A DNA stretch of 64,000 nucleotides. Origin: Budorcas taxicolor (taxonomy: Eukaryota > Chordata > Mammalia > Artiodactyla > Bovidae). Positions 55,554 to 64,000 of the stretch are shown piece after piece (position 1 is the stretch's first letter; the number at the start of each line of letters is the position of its first letter). Where the stretch lies: contig NC_068911.1 of the NCBI RefSeq assembly GCF_023091745.1, positions 159,574,004-159,638,003 of the forward strand, read 5' to 3'. The notes under the pieces were generated by a model. The model saw only the letters and a program-made list of their open reading frames with translations, made no database searches and was not told the DNA's origin. A program made the position numbers and the translations under genes.

Positions 55554-58377
55554 CATTATCCTTCCCCCAAAACCATGACCTTGAAAAATGCAAGTCAGGA
55601 CCAAGAATGTGCTCACATCTAAATACCCACTCTCCCCTGTAGGGTAAAAATAAAGGGTAACCTTCAAAATCACAACATAGCCCACACTAGCAAGGTCATT
55701 TTATCCCAGCAAGAGTAAATCCCATTCTTTCAGCCAGCTTACAGGTTCCAACGCTTGCTTTCTTTAGGGCTAGTAAATTGCACCATTCAAATTCTAAGAT
55801 CAACTTTAACGAGTTAATCTAGTTCCTTCACTAACAAGTGAGTCATACTTTCCTTTCCCCGTGGCCTCAAGATGGTCACCATTCTACCCAGCACAGCAAG
55901 GAACACCAGTTTTCTCTGGCAAAGGGTGCCAGAGTAGAGATATTTATCAACAAGAATTCTGTGGAAGGAAACGTTCAGTGCCACCCATCAATACTTTTAT
56001 TTTCCATATTTAGTGTATAAAAAAATCCACAGGAACTGTAAAATGCATGCACATACCTCCTTTTAAAATTTAACAAATACACTGCAATCTTTAATCCTGA
56101 TTTATACTTTCAGCTTCTAAAATAATTTAGCCCACGTGTAGAGTTTCTTCTGTGCCAAACTAATAATTCCTAGAATTTCACAGTACAAAATACTCATGCT
56201 CCGAGAAACAAATATCCAACTAGAGAGTCAGAGTCAATGTATCTTTCTTTTCAAGCACTCAGTCACAATATACTTTTCCAGTCAAGATGTATAAGAAGGT
56301 GACCGAACTTGAAAAGCACTTTGAATAGGGACAAACATAAACCAAAAGCATCCTTGGTTGTAAGGGCAAAAGAGAAGTGGAGGGATTTAAAGTCAAACCA
56401 CTGCAAATCTTAGGCTCAAAAGGCAATTCATAGTTCCCAATTGCACTTTTACGTGATTCAAACAAAACTGTGAGATTGGGGAAATAGCACCATAGCTAAT
56501 GTTACGACCAGAAAATCAGGTCAAAGAAGTTGGATCCCAGGAAGTGGCTGAATCAGGAATAAAATTCACATCTCCTCCTTTCCTGCCCATGCTGGTTCTG
56601 TCATATCATTCAACCCTTAATGTATTATAGTCTACCTAGCCTTGCCTTGTAAACATATACAGAATCAACCTTATATGCACACACACAGTAGATGAGCCAA
56701 TGGGATGAGTCAACAGTAGTACAAGGTTCTTCTTCTAGCAGAGTAAATACTATTGAGTAGTAGGAAATGAAAGAGTCTTATCAAGACAGGAAAAATGATG
56801 CTGGCAAATTCTCCCCAGACCCCTAAGGCCCCCTATCCCCCTTTCTAAAATCCTCTTACAGAAGATGATTACAAGAAATCAGGAAAGCAGAACTGAAACC
56901 AAAAGCTTATCTGACTGATAAGGACATACTTACACAGGATGCAATAAATTACCATTGCTTCCTGTTTTAAGTATTCTTATCTGGAGGACACTAAATGTTT
57001 TTTTTTTTTTTTTACCACAGAACCTCACATTTAGGACACGTCCCAAAATAGGAGCTTCTGATCTTCAGCTGTCAGCTGAAATTGTTTCATAAATAGCCCA
57101 GCATATGTACTCTGGAAGCTTGCTAACACTCTAAATGCAAATATAGTCCAGTCACACCAATTCCTCTTAGACTTTGGCGGCAATCGAGAAGGTGCAAAAC
57201 CCAGCAGCCCCAGAAATTCTACAGAGGATCCCATGAATGTCCCCAGTCAATGACCTATGGACCTCTATTTGGGTATTTTTGGAATTTTGAAACAAAAGCC
57301 ATTAACAGATACAGATCCCTATTTTTAATATCTGGTTCGTAAAGGAACGAAGATTTATTTCAGGTCAGTTAATTTTTAAACAAGTTTAAAAATAGTTTTT
57401 GCCCAGAGATTCATTTTGATGAAAAGGATGTGTTTAAGGAAACCCTTGGGTCCTATATTTTTAAACAACTTTTCCAGAAGCTTTGCTAGTCAACAAGTAC
57501 AGACAACAAAACTGATTATACGGGAATGTGCTTGAAAAATTACACATGTAACCCAAGGTAAGAATACATGCAGACACACACATACACAGTATAAAAGACA
57601 CCTAGCTATAATCTTTATGATCTAGTATGTCAGGAATTCTATTGCCAGAATTACACAACAAGTTGAGACCATTTCAGAAAGAAAGAGAGGGAAAAAAAAA
57701 AAAAAAATCAATGTTTCCCCTCCCCCCCAAAAAAGAACTATGGCACATAACATAAATGGCCTGGGACTGTATCACTTGTCTTCTGTGTCCTTGTATTTGA
57801 GCAAAATATCTATGCCTTTACGGCCCTCTTATCACTCTGTGCTATGATTACCTGCCCTACAGCACACTTGCCCCAGGTGGGTAAAAAGGGGTTTGACTGT
57901 TCTCAATGGAAGTCAATCTACAAGAGTAGCCTTAAGATTGATTTCACCTTGAACATAGTAAATGCTCAAAAATTTTTGTTGAGTGTTGAAAAAACTCTTC
58001 AATATGCTCTTCAAGCCCCTTTGAGCCATTTGTTAAGTAACTGCCTTTTTTTAAGCCCAAGTGATAAGCACAGATTCCCACAGAGTGGCCCCTTTTATGA
58101 GTCTAGGAACAATTCTGCAATCCAGGAAGGAAAGCCCTGTCCCCAGACTACAGGTCCAGACAGGAATGAATTTTGTGGCCGTCTTGTGAAATCCATGTCT
58201 GCTGTGAACCACGTCTTGTGTGAACCACACTGCACCCAGACCAGGCAGCGGTGCCTGGCCAGTTCCAGATTCCTATTGCAGAATCGATGATGACCACGCT
58301 CACATGATCTGGATTATTAACTTGATTCTTTGAGACCTGGGAAAGAATTATGGTAAGAAAAAAAAATGTGTTTTTAA
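55554..58377. other. Mostly unassigned; L2-like stretch at 57755-57990
   Basis: L2-like landmarks are CTCTTATCACTCTGTGCTAT and the tail ACATAGTAAATGCTCAAAAA then TTTTTGTTGAGTG (57950-57990). A T run lies at 56998-57013 and an A run at 57692-57707. The 148-codon ORF at 57844-58290 starts inside the L2-like part and has no recognised domain. Confidence 0.45.
57755..57990 (+). mobile_element. Probable L2 3' end
   Basis: The final TAGTAAATGCTCAAAAATTT TTGTTGAGTG block is the characteristic L2 3' end in degraded form. Upstream similarity is weaker. Confidence 0.5.
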
Positions 58378-58389
58378 AATATCTATGCT

Positions 58390-58665
58390 GCTGCTGCTGC
58401 TGCTAAGTTGCTTCAGTCGTGTCCGACTCTGTGCGACCCCATAGATGGCAGCCCACCAGGCTCCACCGTCCCTGGGATTCTCCAGGCAAGAACACTGGAG
58501 TGGATTGCCATTTCCTTCTCCAATGCATGAAAGTGAAAAGTGAAAGTGAAGTCACTGAGTCATGTCCAACTCTCAGCGACCCCATGGACTGTAGTCCACC
58601 AGGCTCCTCTGTCCATGGGATTTTCCAGGCAAGAGTACTGGAGGGGGGTGCCACTGCCTTCTCCG
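58390..58665 (-). mobile_element. BOV-A2 SINE, full dimer, with 12-bp TSD
   Basis: GCTGCTGCTGCTAAGTTGCT at the left (reversed CAG tail), the first monomer, the linker ATGAAAGTGAAAAGTGAAAG, and the second monomer ending CTGCCTTCTCCG. It is flanked by AATATCTATGCT at 58378-58389 and 58666-58677. Confidence 0.96.
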
Positions 58666-58677
58666 AATATCTATGCT

Positions 58678-58881
58678 AAGTTGCTTCAGTTGTGTCAGAC
58701 TCTTTGCAACCCTAACTATAGCCTCCCCCACCAGGCTTCTCCGTCCATTGGATTCTCCAGGCAAGAATACTGAAGTGGGTTGACATGCACTGCTCCAGTG
58801 GATCTTCCCGACACAGCCATCGAACCCATGTCTCTTAGGTCTCCCGCACTGGCAAGTGGGTTCTTTACCGCTAGCACCACC
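58678..58881 (-). mobile_element. Bov-tA SINE sharing a target with the BOV-A2
   Basis: AAGTTGCTTCAGTTGTGTCA at the left; CCCACACTGGCAAGTGGG-type reversed tRNA head at the right (CCGCACTGGCAAGTGGGTTC). It lies between AATATCTATGCT (58666) and AAAATATCTAT (58882), so the same target word bounds it. Confidence 0.93.
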
Positions 58882-59055
58882 AAAATATCTATAGCAAGGC
58901 AACATCATAAAATATTCTTTAAAAGATTACTAGTGGAAGGATTCATACAATTGTTTTAAAAAATCCAAGTAGCTAGGTCCTTGGAGAAAGAGAGCTCAAG
59001 AAGGCGCTGGTGATCACAGTGGCTCCAAGGTGATCCAAAAATCTATAATGTTCTG

Positions 59056-59953
59056 ATTTGCATTTCTCTCATAACTAGCGATTTTGAACATCTTTTCATG
59101 TGCCCATTGGCCATCTGTATGTCCTCTTTCACACTGGTCAGAACGGCTATCATCAAAAAATCCACAAACAACAAATGCTAAAGAAGGTGTGGAGAAAAGG
59201 GAACCCTCCTACAGTGACGGTAGTAGTGTAACTTGGTATAGCCACTATGGAGAACAATAAGGAGGTTCCTTAAAAAAATAAAAATAGAGCTACCATCACC
59301 TTGAAATCCCACTTCTGGGCGTATATCTGGAGAAAAACATGAACCAAAAGGATACATGTGCCCCAATGTTCATTGCAGCACTGTTTATAATGGCCAATAC
59401 ATGGAAGCAAATGTCCATTGACAGAAAAATGGATAATGAAAATGTGGTACATATATACAACAGAATAAATTCTCAGCCACTAAAAAAATGAAATAATGCC
59501 ATTTGCAGCAACCAAGACAGACCTAGAGAGTATCATACCAAGTGACGTAAGTCAGACATAGGAGAAATATCATATGACATCCCTTATATGTGGAACCTAA
59601 AAAGAAATGATACAAATGAACTTACAAAACAGAAAGAGACTCAGAAAATGAACTTATTCTTACCAAGGGGAAAGGATAGTTAGGAACTCTGGGAAGGCCA
59701 TGTACACACGGCTATATTTAAAATGGATAACCAACAAGAATCTACTGTATAGCACATGGAACTCTGTTCAATGTTATATGCCAGCCTGGATGGGAGGGAG
59801 TTTGGGGATAATGGATACATGTATCTATCTATGGCTGAATCCTTCACTGTTCACCTGAATCTACTACATTGTTTATTGGCTATCAGTTCAGCTCAGGGTT
59901 TAGTTAATTGGCTATACTCCAATACAAAATAAAAAGCTTAAAGTTTGGGGAAA
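59056..59953 (+). mobile_element. L1 insertion with 5' inversion and ~19-bp TSD
   Basis: Bases 59133-59953 are plus-strand L1 from CACTGGTCAGAACGGCTATC through ORF2 C-terminus (AATGTTCATTGCAGCACTGT, GAATAAATTCTCAGCCAC) and the 3' UTR to AATACAAAATAAAAAGCTTA. Bases 59056-59132 are the immediately upstream L1 segment in reverse (ATTTGCATTTCTCTCATAAC, CATCTTTTCATGTGCCCATT). AAAAATCTATAATGTTCTG (59037) and AAAAATCTATAATGGTCTG (59954) are the TSD. Confidence 0.93.
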
Positions 59954-59972
59954 AAAAATCTATAATGGTCTG

Positions 59973-60269
59973 CTGTCATGGAACAAAGAAACACTGACAA
60001 AGAGCCGATTAAAATGGAAAGAACTGGAGAAATTAGGAAGCAAATCTCCAACTGTATGCTGGGTTGGTCTGAAACACTCTACTCCAGCATACTGACCAAT
60101 TCTGGGCAAGAAAAAGATGCAGGATATTTTATAGATTTGGGGAAGAACCACAAAATTGACTAAAGGTTTGAGAAACCAGAATGCCAACTAAAATCTAATA
60201 ATGGTTAATATAAAGGAAAAAACTAAAAGCTGACTTCACAAAGGTCTTCAAACACATGTAAGAAAATAT
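59973..60269. other. Unassigned sequence between two L1s
   Basis: Nothing recognised. Confidence 0.45.
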
Positions 60270-60690
60270 CCCATAAGAGGTCAGTGGACTAGATAAACAA
60301 CCTATGATACATCCATATAATGGAATATTATTCAGCAGCATAAAGAAATGAACTATCAAGCCACAAAAAAGGACATGAATGAATCTTAACAAGCATACCA
60401 CTAAGCAACAGAAGACAGTCTGATAAATAAATATATGTGCTATGTGATTCCAATTATATAACATTTTGGAAAAGGCAAAACCACAGAGATGTTAAACAGA
60501 TCAGTGGTTTACCCCAGATTCTGGGTATTAGGAAGAGGTTTAAATAGGGAAGCACAGGTAATTTTTAGGAGAGTGAAACTATTCTGCATGATACTGTAAT
60601 GGTAAACACAAGACAACAAGCATTTGTCAAAACTTACAACTTTATAGCAAAAAGCATAAACCTTACGTGTATGCAAAAAAAAAAATTGTT
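60270..60690 (+). mobile_element. Older L1 (L1M-type) 3' end
   Basis: ATACATCCATATAATGGAAT, ATTATTCAGCAGCATAAAGA, TATGTGATTCCAATTATATA, AGATCAGTGGTTTACCCCAG and GTCAAAACTTACAACTTTAT follow the mammalian-wide L1M 3' end. More diverged than the artiodactyl L1s nearby. Confidence 0.82.
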
Positions 60691-61152
60691 TTTAATTCAA
60701 GAGGTCCTTGATTACAGGTGGAATACAGAATGTGATGGAAGCATCTAGATATATCACAAATGCATGAGGCAATCTCCCTGAGGCAGGTGGAGATATGAGG
60801 TGCTGACCTAAGTAACTGGAAATGTGGCAAAAACCTACAAAACTAAAGGCAAAAGAAACTGCACTCTAGTTGATAAAGTCATTTCCTATAGGGCATGTGT
60901 TGACAATTCTGACACTGCTACATACATGTATGCAGCGAAACTGAACCAGTAAGTACATGGATGAAGGATGGTGACAGCCAAGTTTCTCCCTGTTGGGATG
61001 GGAGGTAAAGATAAGCAAAGGGCAGAGGCTAGAATAATCCACCAATAATCTGATCAATAATGATCCATCGATCAGAGTTCAGACATTAGTATGAATCCAT
61101 GATCAGCTTAAGTTACTTACAGATGGTTACATGCATAAATTTTTACAGATAT
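60691..61152. other. Unassigned sequence
   Basis: May include more degraded L1 but I cannot support it. Confidence 0.4.
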
Positions 61153-61228
61153 GTGTACGTGTTTAGTTGCTCAATTGTGTCTGACTCTTTGCAACCCTTT
61201 GGACTGTAGTCTGCCAGCCAACTCTGTC
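61153..61228 (-). mobile_element. Bov-A SINE fragment
   Basis: GTACGTGTTTAGTTGCTCAA, TTGTGTCTGACTCTTTGCAA, TGGACTGTAGTCTGCCAGCC: minus-strand Bov-A tail, followed directly by a microsatellite. Confidence 0.85.
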
Positions 61229-61290
61229 CGTGTATGTATATGTGTATATGTGTATGTATATGTATATGTGAATGTATATATACACACACA
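61229..61290. repeat. (TATG)n/(TA)n microsatellite
   Basis: GTGTATGTATATGTGTATAT-type repeats ending in ATATATACACACACATGG, lying between two SINEs of opposite orientation. Confidence 0.9.
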
Positions 61291-61488
61291 TGGGCTTCTC
61301 AGGTGACACTAGTGGTAAAGAGTCCACCTGCAATGCAGGAGATGCAGGTTCAATCCCTGGGTCAAGAAGATACCCTGGAATAGGGAAAGGCAGCCCACTC
61401 CAACATTCCTGCCTGGAAAATTCCATGGACAGAGGAGCCTGGCAGGCTACAGTCTATGGGGCCATAAAGAGTCAGACACAACTGAGCA
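61291..61488 (+). mobile_element. Bov-tA SINE
   Basis: GGCTTCTCAGGTGACACTAG head, GGTTCAATCCCTGGGTCAAG, Bov-A body, end GTCAGACACAACTGAGCAAA. Confidence 0.93.
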
Positions 61489-61605
61489 AACATATATATA
61501 TAGAGAGAGAGAGAGGGAGTCTATATATTATACATCATATATACTATATGTTATTATATATATTATATATTATATAAACATATATAATATTATATATATC
61601 TAGGT
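61489..61605. repeat. (TA)n/(GA)n low-complexity tract
   Basis: CATATATATATAGAGAGAGA then a long imperfect TATATTATATA tract. It directly follows the Bov-tA tail, from which it probably grew. Confidence 0.9.
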
Positions 61606-61755
61606 TAATACACACACATACATTTCCTTGCTCTGACAGCTAAGAGAGCAAAAAAGAAATAACATTCTAGTAGCAACAAACAAATCTAGTGCCAAGATCT
61701 TGGTTTCTAACACAATTCTCCAGTAAAAGGAATCAGAGCTCCCTAGAGGAATGGA

Positions 61756-62027
61756 GGAGAAGGCAATGGCAACCCACTCCAGTCCTCTTGCCTGGCAAAT
61801 CCCATGGATGCAGGAGCCTGGTAGGCTGCAGTCCATGGGGTCACAAAGAGTCGGACACGCCTGAGCGACTTCACTTTCACTTTTCACTTTCATGCACTGG
61901 AGAAGGAAATGGCAACCCACTCCAGTGTTCTTGCCTGGAGAATCCCAGGGATGGCGGAGCCTGGTGGGCTGCCATCTATGGGGTCGCACAGAGTCGGACC
62001 TGACTGAAATGACTTAGCAGCAGCAGC
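61756..62027 (+). mobile_element. BOV-A2 SINE, full dimer, with 11-bp TSD
   Basis: GGAGAAGGCAATGGCAACCC first monomer, the linker CTTTCACTTTTCACTTTCAT, second monomer, and AGCAGCAGCAGC tail. It is bounded by AGAGGAATGGA at 61745-61755 and 62028-62038. High similarity to consensus suggests a young copy. Confidence 0.96.
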
Positions 62028-62038
62028 AGAGGAATGGA

Positions 62039-64000
62039 TGATATTAGGACAGGGGCAGGAAATAAATATGATAATCATGGAGCATCTTATAGCAATAGAA
62101 AGTAGAGAAATGTTTTAAAACATTCCTACTGGGTTAAAAATGAGCAATAAAACAAGGTTAGGTGATTATAAAAATATTCATATGTTCTGCTCTCTAAATG
62201 GTTTTCAAATACCTTTAAATTTCCTGGCCACTTTAAAGAACCCTAAATGGTAAATTGCATTTGATGAATTCTTCTTTTTTATAGAAAAGTAGGATGATGC
62301 AAAATTTCTTTCAGAGGAAACTGACTGCAATTAAATGTCAGCAAATAAATATATATTTGAAACCCAGAAAGTCATATTCAGTTTAACGAACATTGTCTAC
62401 TCACCGATGAAACAGTTCATGTTTATGGCTATTGTCTTCTAAGAATTTCTGTTTAAATTTATTTCCAGCCTCATTTCTTCTTTTAGTAAAGAGCAATGTT
62501 GTTATGATTTCCTGTTTTATATTCTGCACATTTAAATGCATTGTTTTATTTTTAAAATTTTTTTAGAACTTTACTGTACCTTACAGAAGTTTATATATAT
62601 ATATAAACTTAAATATTCTGATAAAAATATAATTTATATCTTCAATTTAAAAAGGACAGGGGCCTTGTTTCTTGTCATCACTACTAAAATCAGAGTGAGG
62701 GAAATAATCTCACATATCCTCACCATAAAAACTGGTAACCACTAAAAAAGTCACCTCAAAATGGTGGAATTTACTCTTGTGATATATGGATATACCAGGA
62801 ACATACCAAATATCCTTATTAGTAAATTACACAGTAATATAAAAATAAAAGCATTTTTTAAAAGAGTAGTTTCAAGATACTGGTCTTTCCTCTCAAACAT
62901 TTTATACAAAGAATAGACGCAGAGAAAAGTAAACACATTAAATAATTTTCCATCAGAATTTTCAAACGGAACTTCAGAAAAGAATTGGTATGAGCCATAA
63001 CCAGTTTTGCATAATAGTCTTCAAAAGAAACCTCTTAAAGAGTGAAAACTACTACCGTCCAGTAAGGACCATGACATTAGCTGTGGTTCACAACATCAAC
63101 ACACACGGGTGGCCCAGCGCACAGTGGTGCCCACACAGTCCCAGCCTTTTCTGGGGCTTCCTGGAGATCTCACTCACCCCTCACACCCCTTCCCTGGGTG
63201 TCATTTGTTCCAGATATTGCCTTTCACATAAGGCAATCTCTCCCAAGCAGACACACACCAATTTCAAGTCTTTACTTCCTTCTGTTTCATATCCTGTCCC
63301 ATGAGGTCAGAAAAATGTGACTTTGTTTCATTTGTGAGTCACAAGGTAACCTTGATCACAACTGAAAAGTCACAAGGAGTATAAAAAACATACTTAGATC
63401 CAGGCAAAAGGATGTGATGAGTAAATTACACAAACAAATCAATGTGAACCCTTCAAGTCCATGAAAAGGGCTGGCAGTTTTTGTTCCTTCTCTTAGTGGG
63501 CCTTATTTGTCCCCCAAGGAAGCTGATCCTTTGTAGCCTTTCTTTCAACGGGTCCTCAAAAAAAAAAAAAAGCTCGATGAAAGCCTAAATTTTCACCTGT
63601 TTTCTTTATAGTTGTAATTCAAGAACTCAGGGATAAGCTTGGCACTCAGGAGAAACTCACTAACTCCCTGTTGCATTAATTAACCAGAACGTTTGAGTCT
63701 TCAGCACTTCCGCACAGCTATCTTCAAGTCGGGTTATGATTTCTTCAAATTTCTAGGTTCAGTAATTACAACAGCTTAATTTTGGAATGAATGGAAATAT
63801 TTAAGAAGTACTTACCAAGTGTCAGACAGTGGTAATGTAGCTAAGAAAATCTCTAACTCTCTGTCCTCCTGAATAGAATATGATTCTGTTCTATAGATAA
63901 ATGAGGTGTTGGCACCTTTCCCATACTGTGGTTTAAAAACATATGGTCCCACATTCATTCATTCAGTATCTACAACAAATAGTGTCGACCAAATGCCAGA
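62039..64000. other. Mostly unassigned; possible L2 start at the right edge
   Basis: No element was recognised to about 63800. A (TA)n lies at 62592-62603 and an A run at 63560-63572. Bases 63953-64000 (CATTCATTCATTCAGTATCT ... ACCAAATGCCAGA) look like a reversed L2 3' end running out of the window. The ORF at 62990-63304 has no recognised domain. Confidence 0.45.

Noticed and set aside
57844..58290. 148-codon plus-strand ORF
   Set aside because: Its first third lies in an L2-like tail; no domain is recognised. It may be chance.
1..64000. CRISPR arrays, operons, prophage, rRNA
   Set aside because: The regularly recurring words (GACTCTTTGCGACCCCATGG and the like) are dispersed BovB/Bov-A copies in both orientations, not spaced direct repeats. 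Everything points to a ruminant nuclear genome.

Overview
The window is nuclear DNA of a ruminant (a pecoran, most likely a bovid). It carries BovB (RTE-type) LINEs, Bov-tA and BOV-A2 SINEs, and artiodactyl CHR (tRNA-Glu-derived) SINEs, over an older mammalian layer of L1, L2, MIR and hAT-Charlie elements. Family names come from recognising consensus sequences by eye, so boundaries are good to about 5-15 bases except where a target-site duplication (TSD) fixes them. I cannot name the species or chromosome.

No complete protein-coding gene is visible. Nearly every long ORF lies inside a retroelement, is antisense to one, or is chance. The only coding retroelement frames worth the name are the BovB reverse-transcriptase remnants at 33.6-35.3 kb (dead) and 43.8-44.65 kb (5'-truncated, with an open C-terminal frame). 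The best candidate for a host gene is on the minus strand. At 17.53-18.56 kb there is an apparent terminal exon and 3' UTR, with a strong acceptor, stops soon after it and an AATAAA near the far end. Around 26.44-26.80 kb there are two short candidate internal exons in CpG-rich sequence. I did not recognise the gene, and the phases only partly agree.

Layout: 0-0.75 kb L1 3' end with a nested SINE. 3.0-6.0 kb two minus-strand BovB copies, one split by a BOV-A2. 7.3-13.7 kb scattered SINEs, a BovB tail, hAT and CHR elements and GT/CA microsatellites. 13.7-19.6 kb is almost repeat-free and holds the putative 3' UTR. 19.6 kb MER1. 20-27 kb sparse. 27-30 kb a MIR and a MER20 both split by SINEs. 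31.8-35.3 kb L1, MER5A, SINEs and the longest BovB. 36.4 kb BOV-A2 with a CAG tail. 36.6-43.7 kb sparse. 43.8-55.6 kb BovB, CHR-in-L1, Bov-tA, a multiply nested L1 and L2. 57-62 kb L2, a SINE pile-up at one target, an L1 with 5' inversion, an older L1M, and SINE/microsatellite clusters. 62-64 kb mostly unassigned.

The parts do not work together as a genetic system. Their interest is a layered insertion history that can be read from TSDs, plus a possible gene end. I found no CRISPR array, operon, rRNA or functional tRNA gene.
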